From positions 1-9,555 of the forward strand of contig SBBU01000016.1 of NCBI GenBank assembly GCA_005239585.1: 9,555 bases of DNA, given 5' to 3'. Numbering within the stretch: the stretch's first letter is position 1; every line of letters starts with the position of its first letter. Below are positions 1 through 6,363 of the stretch, one piece after another. A program made the position numbers and the translations under genes. The stretch is from Planctomycetaceae bacterium (lineage in GTDB: Bacteria > Planctomycetota > MHYJ01 > SBBU01). A model generated the notes under the pieces. The model did not search any database. It saw only the letters and a list, made by a program, of their open reading frames with translations, and was not told where the DNA came from.

Positions 1-2
1 GG

Positions 3-587
3 GTACGGCTAATAGGAAAAAAGCTTTTGAATAAAGAGTTCTTAAGCGCTGAACAGAGAAAAGGGCTGGTGGATGAAATTGCACGGGGAGAAGTTTTTGA
101 AATACTCGCACAGAATGTCGACAAGCAGATTGAGGAGGAGGTGTTGATGTATCTAGAGTGGCTTGAAGCCAGTGATTCCTTGCTTCAAGATGGCGCTTTT
201 AGCGGCTTGGTTCGAGTTGCACCAAGGATAAACGAAAGATATGTGGAGAAGATTATAAAAGATTTCCTGCCTAAACTGCATGTCAAGGAGACCAACATTC
301 GCTTATCTTCGCTCGCTGTTATAGCTGCATATGTTACGCGTCTTAAAGATCAAATGTTGGAAAATGTGGTAGAGGCTCTAGTGTCAAAGTTAGAAGACCC
401 GGAGCTGAGAAAGGAGGCTGCTTCAGCAATTGCTCAGGCGACACCACAATTGGGTATTGAAATTGTTGAAAAGGCATTGACAACAGTGGAAGCAGTAATG
501 AAAGAAGAGACCAGACAAAACGTTAAAGACTCGTTAGAGCGGGCCTCTGCAACACTGAAACTGCGAAAGCAGTCCTTGCAAAAGTAA
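3..587 (+). CDS. HEAT-repeat-like helical protein, probably 5'-partial
   Basis: I do not recognise a specific family. The protein is almost wholly alpha-helical, with paired amphipathic helices such as ENVVEALVSKLEDPELRKEA, which resembles HEAT/armadillo-type repeats used as protein-binding scaffolds. No signal peptide, membrane segment or catalytic motif is visible, so a cytoplasmic location is likely. The frame is open to the left window edge, so the true start may lie outside. An internal alternative is TTG at 27, with AGGA at 14-17 placed 9 bases upstream; it would give 186 residues. The gene ends with TAA at 585-587, only 46 bases before the sulfatase ATG and with no terminator between, so the two may share a transcript. 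Its last 13 codons (SATLKLRKQSLQK) recur after the sulfatase as repeat copy 2. Coding is well supported; the function is not. Confidence 0.72.
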   Translation, partial: VRLIGKKLLNKEFLSAEQRKGLVDEIARGEVFEILAQNVDKQIEEEVLMYLEWLEASDSLLQDGAFSGLVRVAPRINERYVEKIIKDFLPKLHVKETNIRLSSLAVIAAYVTRLKDQMLENVVEALVSKLEDPELRKEAASAIAQATPQLGIEIVEKALTTVEAVMKEETRQNVKDSLERASATLKLRKQSLQK

Positions 588-588
588 T
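544..588 (+). repeat. Direct repeat copy 1 (3' end of HEAT-like gene)
   Basis: This 45-base block matches 2126-2170 at 42 of 45 positions without gaps. Here it encodes the C-terminal SATLKLRKQSLQK and the TAA stop of the HEAT-like gene. The differences are at 555 (c/t), 566 (a/c) and 576 (t/c). Each changes only a codon's degenerate position (CTG/TTG Leu, CGA/CGC Arg, TTG/CTG Leu). Similarity stops sharply on both sides, apart from a shared TAGAG a few bases upstream. Confidence 0.9.
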
Positions 589-633
589 GGCGAGGGATTG
601 CCTTGCGCTTACAAAAAGAAGAATTTTGGGTCA

Positions 634-2118
634 ATGACTAGACCATTAAATATTATCTACGTCCTGACCGATCAACAGCGAAGAGACACTCTGAGTTGCT
701 ATCGAAATCCAATAGTTAAAACTCCTCACCTGGATGAGCTGGCAGCCAAAGGAATCCTTTTCGAAAATGCATTTACCCCATCATCTATCTGTGGACCTGC
801 CCGCGCATCACTCTTCACAGGTCTCTTCCCAACTTCACATGGGGTTGTAGGAAATCCTCACTCTGTGCCCATTGCCCCTATGGATCTTCGCCCCGGAGTT
901 CGCGGGTTACCTGATTTTCTGCCCGGATATGATCTCATGTTGATAGGGAAATGGCATGTGGAGGAGACACGCCTCCCAAGTGATTTTGGATTTCAAGGAC
1001 ATGACTTTAAGAGCTATGGATTTCCGGGCAGCGGGGTCTATCCTAATTTTACTTTTGATGCAGACGCAGATGTCAAACAAACGCGCGGTAAAAATCGCTA
1101 CACCGAGTGGCTTGAAGTGCATAGATTAGAGATCCCTAACGTATTAGAGCGACACTGCGGAAAAAATCCTGATTTCCAGACACAGGAGCTTTATGCTAAG
1201 CTTAGTGGGACGCTCGAAACTACAATCGATTACTTTCTTGTCGATGAGGCCAAAACTATCTTGTCCCAAAGAACCGATACCAGAAAACCCTTTTTCATGT
1301 GGCTGAATTTCTGGGGGCCGCATACACCTTGTGTTATCCCAGAGCCATACTACTCAATGTACGATCCAGAGTCGATTCCAGTTGAACAGTCATTTACTGA
1401 AACCTTTGAGGACAAGCCAGTTCACCATAAACATATATCGCAAAAGTGGGGTCTTTATGAACTCGATTGGAATGAATGGGCAAAGATTGTTGCACGTTAT
1501 TATGGTTATATAACTCTGATTGATCACTGCCTTGGAGAGTTCATCACATATCTAAAGGAGCAGGGACTATGGGACCAGACACTCTTTGTGTTTACGTCAG
1601 ATCATGGGGATGCTATGGGCGCACATCGACTGATTGAAAAGGGCGGATTTATGTTTGATGAAACATATCGACTTCCAATGATTGCCCATCATCCTAGGTG
1701 CATGACGTCCGGCAAAGTATTTGATGAATTTGTCTATCTCCATGATCTTTGTCCTACGGCAGCCGAAATTGCAACAGGTCAGGATCCGAATCTGGGCGAA
1801 TCGGTGAGCCTTTTACCGCTTTTGGAGGGAAAATCCTTTCATACAGGCCGTGACTCGGTCTTTGGTCAGTTCCTGTATCATTTTACATTTTTTGCACAGC
1901 GAATGGTCCGCACAAAGGATTACAAACTTGTCTTCAATGCAACCACTAGAGGTGAATTGTATGATCTCAAATTGGATCCTAGTGAGATGATCAATCAGAT
2001 CGACAATCCATCCTACACATCTATCAAACAGGATCTAGTTGGTAAGCTTCGTCAACATATGGAAAAAATATCTGATCCTATGCTCACTTGGTTCAGAGAG
2101 ATCGGAAATTACTACTAG
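634..2118 (+). CDS. Type I (formylglycine-dependent) sulfatase, no signal peptide
   Basis: Sulfatases of this family hydrolyse sulfate esters with a formylglycine made from a Cys or Ser. The N-terminal RPLNIIYVLTDQQRRD supplies the first metal-binding Asp (D13). The signature CGPARASLFTG starts at C53, which fits the C-x-P-x-R modification motif. GKWH (K106, H108) and TSDHGD (D323, H324) match further active-site and metal positions, and the C-terminal GELYDLKLDPSE is typical. At 494 residues the length is normal and looks complete. I chose ATG 634 because homologues begin just before RPNI; an in-frame TTG at 598 would add 12 atypical residues and has its purine run too close. The ribosome site is weak (AAGAAGAA, 616-623). 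No signal peptide is seen, so the enzyme is probably cytosolic. The substrate (sulfated sugar, choline sulfate or aryl sulfate) cannot be told. No formylglycine-generating enzyme is in the window. It is flanked by direct repeats. Confidence 0.95.
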   Translation: MTRPLNIIYVLTDQQRRDTLSCYRNPIVKTPHLDELAAKGILFENAFTPSSICGPARASLFTGLFPTSHGVVGNPHSVPIAPMDLRPGVRGLPDFLPGYDLMLIGKWHVEETRLPSDFGFQGHDFKSYGFPGSGVYPNFTFDADADVKQTRGKNRYTEWLEVHRLEIPNVLERHCGKNPDFQTQELYAKLSGTLETTIDYFLVDEAKTILSQRTDTRKPFFMWLNFWGPHTPCVIPEPYYSMYDPESIPVEQSFTETFEDKPVHHKHISQKWGLYELDWNEWAKIVARYYGYITLIDHCLGEFITYLKEQGLWDQTLFVFTSDHGDAMGAHRLIEKGGFMFDETYRLPMIAHHPRCMTSGKVFDEFVYLHDLCPTAAEIATGQDPNLGESVSLLPLLEGKSFHTGRDSVFGQFLYHFTFFAQRMVRTKDYKLVFNATTRGELYDLKLDPSEMINQIDNPSYTSIKQDLVGKLRQHMEKISDPMLTWFREIGNYY

Positions 2119-2125
2119 AGTCACC

Positions 2126-2170
2126 CCTCTGCAACATTGAAACTGCGCAAGCAGTCCCTGCAAAAGTAAT
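2126..2170 (+). repeat. Direct repeat copy 2 (apparent gene-end remnant)
   Basis: This is the second copy of the 45-base block at 544-588. It starts 7 bases after the sulfatase TAG and ends on the last base of the convergent DUF6498-like gene. Read in the sulfatase frame, the bases after the stop give SHPSATLKLRKQSLQK and then TAA, so the 13-residue C-terminus of the HEAT-like protein is kept exactly. The most economical reading is that it is the stump of a second HEAT-like gene. Its last bases (2158-2166) also form the 5' arm of the downstream terminator. Confidence 0.85.
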
Positions 2171-2196
2171 TACACGTCACTCTTTTGCAGTTTTTT
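2158..2196 (+). terminator. Rho-independent terminator after the sulfatase
   Basis: A perfect 9-bp stem is formed by CTGCAAAAG (2158-2166) and CTTTTGCAG (2182-2190), with a 15-base loop, followed directly by six T (2191-2196). This fits an intrinsic terminator for + strand transcription. The long loop and A/T-rich inner stem make it only moderate. The 5' arm is the end of direct repeat copy 2, and the 3' arm lies in the last codons of the convergent DUF6498-like gene. On the - strand no T-run follows the stem, so it should not stop the opposite operon. Confidence 0.65.
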
Positions 2197-2832
2197 CCGT
2201 TCTTGTATGTGAGAAATCGAGTCCACCAGGATTTTCAAAATAACAACGATTGTATATGTGACAGGGTGTGCTCCGAGAAACATAATGAATGCCCCTCCGA
2301 ATATAATCGTTAAATGCATAATTATGATCCTGCCATATGGCTGTAACATTAGCATTTGGAGGTTTGTCGACTGGTATTCCTTTTTGTTAATATAATTTGC
2401 AAGAAATGAATAGCTATGGCTTGCAAATAAACATAGACCTGCATAGAGTAGATTCATGTTAAGCAGAAGATCAGGAAAGGTTGATGTGACCATATTTAAC
2501 GGGTCAAGTCTAAGTGCTTCCAGCGGGTTTGAAGAGTTAAAAAGAACCAGGATGGAAAACCAATGTCCAAACATGAAAATTCCATAATGTACGCAAAAGA
2601 AGGGGATCATAAATAGTTTTGCTGCAACTAGTTCAGCCTTGGCTTTTCCGTTAATATTCTGACAGATTAACATCCTGAGAATATTAAAAAATCCGATAAT
2701 TGCGCTTTCACTCCAGTATAGAACCATCATTTCAAATAATGACCATCTCTGATATATAGAGATTCCTAGTGTTAGAAGATTTGCAATTACCAGTATTATT
2801 ACGGAAGTGCGAATGTGGGTGAACAGCTTCAT
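2170..2832 (-). CDS. DUF6498-like integral membrane protein
   Basis: The 220-residue protein has about six hydrophobic segments (near residues 8-26, 32-55, 70-98, 119-147, 168-190 and 191-206) and a basic tail. The motifs VLYWSESAIIGFFNI, FFCVHYGIFMFGHWFS and PYGRIIIMHLTIIFGGAF resemble the DUF6498 family as I remember it; no biochemical role is established that I know of. ATG 2832 lies 15 bases after the stop of the MalG-like permease, with no clear Shine-Dalgarno, so translation is probably coupled and the gene is the last of the transport operon. A transport or membrane-maintenance role is only a guess from position. The stop overlaps the last base of repeat copy 2, and its final codons provide the 3' arm of the sulfatase terminator. 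The family call rests on recalled motifs and is fairly likely; membrane location is near certain. Confidence 0.8.
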   Translation of the reverse strand: MKLFTHIRTSVIILVIANLLTLGISIYQRWSLFEMMVLYWSESAIIGFFNILRMLICQNINGKAKAELVAAKLFMIPFFCVHYGIFMFGHWFSILVLFNSSNPLEALRLDPLNMVTSTFPDLLLNMNLLYAGLCLFASHSYSFLANYINKKEYQSTNLQMLMLQPYGRIIIMHLTIIFGGAFIMFLGAHPVTYTIVVILKILVDSISHIQERKKLQKSDV

Positions 2833-2847
2833 TTCAGGATTTCGAGT

Positions 2848-4152
2848 TCATCCCTTCAGGCCGCTGAAGGAGATGCCCTTTTCGATGTGCTTCTGGAAGA
2901 TGACTGCAAGCAAGACGGTTGGCACTGCTGCTATGACGGCAAGCGCCATCGTGACATTCGGTTCTGCCATACTGCTCTGGGCGTAATAGAGTGCCACGGG
3001 ATATGTCCACACCTTCGGGTCCTGAGCCACAATGTAGGGCCAGAAAAAGTCGTCAAAGACGGCAATGTATGTCAATATTGCCATGACTCCTAATATCGGC
3101 TTGGAAAGCGGCATGACGATCTTCCAGTAGATTTTAAATTCCGAGGCGCCGTCAATTCGTGCTGCCTCGATAGTCTGTTTTGAAATCTGATCAAAGAATC
3201 CCTTGAGAACAAGTATGGACAATCCCCACGCTGTGTAGGGCAGAATCAACGGCCAGTAGCTGTTAAGAAGATTTATATTTGGAAATGGAATTGAGGTGAA
3301 TGGTATTGACTTGAAAGGAAACCCGCTCATCATGTTATAGAGAGGGATGAAGAGGAGTATCGGTGGGATCATGAGTGTTGCCACAAAGAAAAGCAAAAGC
3401 CAGCGTGCTACAGCAGGTGAAACAAGGTGCGAGAGTGCATAAGCAGCAAGAGAGCTGATGAAGAGTTGCAGGACAACCACTGCCAGTGAAACAGTTACAC
3501 TGTTCAAGATAAAATCACCAAAGGTGCGGCCGGTGTGCTCAAAGGCATGTGAGTATGCGCGGGAATAGGAGTTGACGAATGCAGTTGGATCGCCATTTGC
3601 GGTTACAGTGCTGATCTTACCAGCAAGCGGAAGCCTTGAAATAGTGTCATTGATCTTTTTCAACAGAGGATTTTCATCCTCTCTTTTTTGCTCGGTATAA
3701 TCCTGGTCTACTCTCTCTACAGATATTGTCTTGAGTAAATCGTCAGAGGCCTTGACGATATCAGAAGGGCCGGGGCTAACTGACAGAATGAATCTGTCTT
3801 TTGCATTTTGAACCTGGTATAAAAGTCCAGAGGCAACCATTCGTATCCGATTGTTTTCTATTGAGCGTACTGAAAATGATCCGATATGGTCTTGCTTGAA
3901 CTGATCTGCTATAGTCCAGATAACCGTAGCTGCATCCTGCTTCATCTGAGTCTCGTTGGCCTGTGATTGATATTTTAGATCAACATTTACTTTTTGCGGA
4001 ACATCCGGAAGAAGACTGGGCGGTGTTTTAAGCGAAGCAGGTGTGTCTTTTAATGAAGTCGATACCATCCAGAAGAACGGGAAGAGCAGACAAAAAATCC
4101 AAAGGAAAGTTATTGTGTAAGAAAGTGCTGACCAAGTTTTATTTGATGACAT
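2848..4152 (-). CDS. MalG-type sugar ABC importer permease with a large extra loop
   Basis: This is one of two inner-membrane subunits of a carbohydrate (CUT1-type) ABC importer. TM1 is at about residues 11-32, and the conserved core resumes at about residue 205 (FGDFILNSVTVSLAVVV), with further TMs to about residue 419. The ATPase-docking EAA loop is present: EAARIDGASEFKIYWKIVMP, E329 and G335. The C-terminus ISFSGLKG is typical of MalG proteins. The usual length is about 270-300 residues; here it is 434. The excess is a hydrophilic stretch of about 155 residues (about 50-205) in the first extracytoplasmic loop, plus a short Pro/Phe-rich insert near 278-292. The ATG shares one base (4152) with the TAA of the MalF-type gene, so translation is coupled. 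The extra loop may touch the binding protein, as the MalF P2 loop does in Escherichia coli; that is inference. Confidence 0.95.
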   Translation of the reverse strand: MSSNKTWSALSYTITFLWIFCLLFPFFWMVSTSLKDTPASLKTPPSLLPDVPQKVNVDLKYQSQANETQMKQDAATVIWTIADQFKQDHIGSFSVRSIENNRIRMVASGLLYQVQNAKDRFILSVSPGPSDIVKASDDLLKTISVERVDQDYTEQKREDENPLLKKINDTISRLPLAGKISTVTANGDPTAFVNSYSRAYSHAFEHTGRTFGDFILNSVTVSLAVVVLQLFISSLAAYALSHLVSPAVARWLLLFFVATLMIPPILLFIPLYNMMSGFPFKSIPFTSIPFPNINLLNSYWPLILPYTAWGLSILVLKGFFDQISKQTIEAARIDGASEFKIYWKIVMPLSKPILGVMAILTYIAVFDDFFWPYIVAQDPKVWTYPVALYYAQSSMAEPNVTMALAVIAAVPTVLLAVIFQKHIEKGISFSGLKG

Positions 4153-5009
4153 TAGTCCTTAGACCTCGAAAGCCGGAGTTGAATGGCAGTTATTGCGAAG
4201 ACGGCTATAAAGAGTGTTACAGCAATCGCAGCGCCATAGCCAATCTCATAGGTCCTAAATGCGTAATGATAGATCGTAAATGCTACTGTTGTAGAGGCGC
4301 CAGCAGGTCCACCTTCAGTCAGCACTAGGATCTTGTCCAAGACCTGAAATCCCTGTGCTATTGCAAGGATGAGCTGAATAACGATGACGTATTTAATCCT
4401 TGGGAGCAGTATGTGGATCAGCTGACGAAACGGGCCTGCACCGTCCAGTTCTGCTGCCTCGAAGAGCTCTTTTGGGATACCTTTTATAGCTGCGAGATAG
4501 ATAAAAACGCCGATGCCTCCGCCAAGAAGCATCGGAAAGCAGAGCGAAAGCTTTACAAGACCGGCATCTCCAAGCCATGCATCTTGTCTCCCGAGAATGC
4601 TGTTTAGGACGCCATAGTCTTGGTCATAAATCCATTTCCATACAGTGAATTGAGCCACAGCCGGGACAACAAAAGGGAGCAGATAAAGGACTCGGAAGAT
4701 CCACTGACCTCTTTTAATGTTGCTCAAAAAAATTGCCTGTAGCAGCGGAGGCCAGAAACCAAGCAGAAATCCGATGAAGAGAAGCTCCAACGTATTCGAC
4801 CATGAGGTCCAGAATGTGGCAGATGAAAATGCACGGTTGTAGTTTTCAATCCCGGTAAGATTGCCTGGGGGGTTCATAATTTCCCACTCGTAGACGCTCA
4901 TGCCAAAGGCCTGAATGATTGGAAAATACTTGAACAGAAAAAAAACGAGGATCGCCGGCGCAAGGCATATGCAAGCAGCCACCCATGGTCGAGATAGTAA
5001 AGACTTCAT
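4152..5009 (-). CDS. MalF/UgpA-type sugar ABC importer permease
   Basis: This is the partner inner-membrane subunit of the CUT1-type importer. It has 285 residues with about six TMs (near 12-33, 73-95, 106-127, 153-175, 206-224 and 257-279). The EAA loop is EAAELDGAGPFRQLIHILLP (E184, G190), and LTEGGPAGASTT is the usual MalF-family signature before the last TM. It lacks the long MalF P2 domain of Escherichia coli; here the extra loop sits on the MalG-type partner. I chose ATG 5009 (MKSLLSRPWV) because it starts just before TM1 and four bases after the binding-protein stop. The frame stays open to 5102, but that extension would lie inside the binding-protein gene and adds a non-membrane basic segment. 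No strong Shine-Dalgarno is visible, so re-initiation after the upstream stop is likely. Confidence 0.95.
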   Translation of the reverse strand: MKSLLSRPWVAACICLAPAILVFFLFKYFPIIQAFGMSVYEWEIMNPPGNLTGIENYNRAFSSATFWTSWSNTLELLFIGFLLGFWPPLLQAIFLSNIKRGQWIFRVLYLLPFVVPAVAQFTVWKWIYDQDYGVLNSILGRQDAWLGDAGLVKLSLCFPMLLGGGIGVFIYLAAIKGIPKELFEAAELDGAGPFRQLIHILLPRIKYVIVIQLILAIAQGFQVLDKILVLTEGGPAGASTTVAFTIYHYAFRTYEIGYGAAIAVTLFIAVFAITAIQLRLSRSKD

Positions 5010-5013
5010 ATAT

Positions 5014-6363
5014 CTACTTTTGTATCTTGCTGTTGTAACGATCCACCACTTCCTTATGCGCCCTTGTTGCACAGTCCTCAAGTACCACCTTGGGGTTTGC
5101 ATCCTGTTTGGTCAGGATTAACTGAATCCCATCAGAAATAATATGATTGAGGTGATCCTTCAGGAAATATTCGGCCTTGCCGTTCTTTATTGACTCTGTG
5201 AGGGCCTTGCCCCACTCAGGAGGGATATCTTTGATGACATCTTCAAAGGCAAGATTTTTATATATAGAGATAAGGGGATAGATTATCTTTGCCTCCTTCA
5301 ATAAAAGCCACCTCTTTACAAGTGTCTCGGGTGATGTCATGTACTTGATGAACTTGAAACAAGCATCCTGTCTTTCTTTGGGTATATTCGGGTTAATAAT
5401 GTAAAAAGCGCCCCCTATCTGAGCCGCACGAATCCCTGTTGGTCCTGCAGGGAGCGTTGAAAATCCGATCTGCTCAGGCTTGAGGACCTTGAGTATTTCA
5501 AATTGATACAGGTGGACAGCTGGTATGAGGATCATTGCGACTCGACCGTTTTTAAAATCTCTCATGTTATCTTCATAGCCCTGCAATGGATTTGGCTGTA
5601 CACAGTTCCAGGTCCATCGCAGGTCTTTGTAGTATTGCATGGCCTTTACTGAGGGTTCTTCAGTAAATCTTATGCGGCATGTTCCATCAGGCATCTGCTC
5701 TGTGACCTCTCCGCCAGCCTGCCATACATAATTTTCCCAGTGCCAGCTTGAGAAATCCATCCCAAGAATGCCAAAGCCATATTGCTTATTGGGACGGTCA
5801 GTAAGTTTTACTGCATACTGGGCAAATTCATCCCAATTCTGAGGCGGTCTCTGAGGATCCAAGCCTGCTTTGCTAAACAAATCTTTTCGATATGCAAGGG
5901 TCATGACATATGCTTCGTGTGGAACTCCGTAGATCTTGCCCTTCTTGCTGGCGATATTCATGATCGAGTCAACCAGATTTGAATACTGCGGCTCGTTCTT
6001 GATATATCCTGTAAGGTCCATGCAGAAACCCTGATCAATGAAGATCGGAATAAGAGAGAAATGGGCTGCGCCGTAGCAATCAGGCCCCGTCCCTCCTGCC
6101 ATTGCAATTGTGAAAACAACACGGTCATCGGTACGCTTACCTGGACTGGGCATTCGCTTCAACTTGATGTTGGGATGCTCCATTTCGAAAGAGCGGTAGA
6201 GGATGCTCTTTATCCTGTCTTCAGAAGTGCTCCGAGTCTCGTCCCAGATACGTATTTCTATTACAGAGCTGTCGGATGAACTGCCGTGGCTGCTCCGGAT
6301 AATAAGCAGGAGAAAAATCCCGAGCCCTAGTACCCAGAGGGTTTTTTCAAGAATCGGTTTCAA
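5014..6363 (-). CDS. Extracellular sugar-binding protein of the ABC importer (family 1)
   Basis: This 449-residue protein should capture the sugar and hand it to the permeases. It has an N-terminal hydrophobic segment (about 8-22). The type 1 binding-protein features include the early strand VIEIRIWDET, the FEMEHPNIKLK segment, MAGGTGPDCYGA, a KIYGVPHEAYVMTLAYRKDLF hinge region split over about 20 residues, and the C-terminal FKFIKYMTSPET. No lipobox Cys follows the hydrophobic segment, so it is either cleaved and periplasmic or held by an uncleaved anchor. The start is TTG 6363, which overlaps the TGA of the hydrolase gene as TTGA; no other start retains the signal segment. Only a weak CCAGG lies upstream, so coupling is likely. 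Aromatic residues such as W209, W213 and W235 may stack on sugar rings, but the ligand is unknown. Confidence 0.94.
   Translation of the reverse strand: MKPILEKTLWVLGLGIFLLLIIRSSHGSSSDSSVIEIRIWDETRSTSEDRIKSILYRSFEMEHPNIKLKRMPSPGKRTDDRVVFTIAMAGGTGPDCYGAAHFSLIPIFIDQGFCMDLTGYIKNEPQYSNLVDSIMNIASKKGKIYGVPHEAYVMTLAYRKDLFSKAGLDPQRPPQNWDEFAQYAVKLTDRPNKQYGFGILGMDFSSWHWENYVWQAGGEVTEQMPDGTCRIRFTEEPSVKAMQYYKDLRWTWNCVQPNPLQGYEDNMRDFKNGRVAMILIPAVHLYQFEILKVLKPEQIGFSTLPAGPTGIRAAQIGGAFYIINPNIPKERQDACFKFIKYMTSPETLVKRWLLLKEAKIIYPLISIYKNLAFEDVIKDIPPEWGKALTESIKNGKAEYFLKDHLNHIISDGIQLILTKQDANPKVVLEDCATRAHKEVVDRYNSKIQK

Noticed and set aside
598..633. N-terminal extension of the sulfatase from TTG 598
   Set aside because: The 12 added residues do not resemble the start of sulfatases, and the nearest purine-rich run (592-597) is too close to the TTG to serve it.
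2815..3093. 92-residue + strand open frame across the permease/DUF6498 junction
   Set aside because: It is antisense to two well-supported genes and shows no ribosome site or recognisable domain.
5010..5102. Longer start of the MalF-type permease within the binding-protein gene
   Set aside because: It would overlap the binding-protein coding end by about 90 bases and add a basic segment not usual in this family; ATG 5009 sits properly before TM1.
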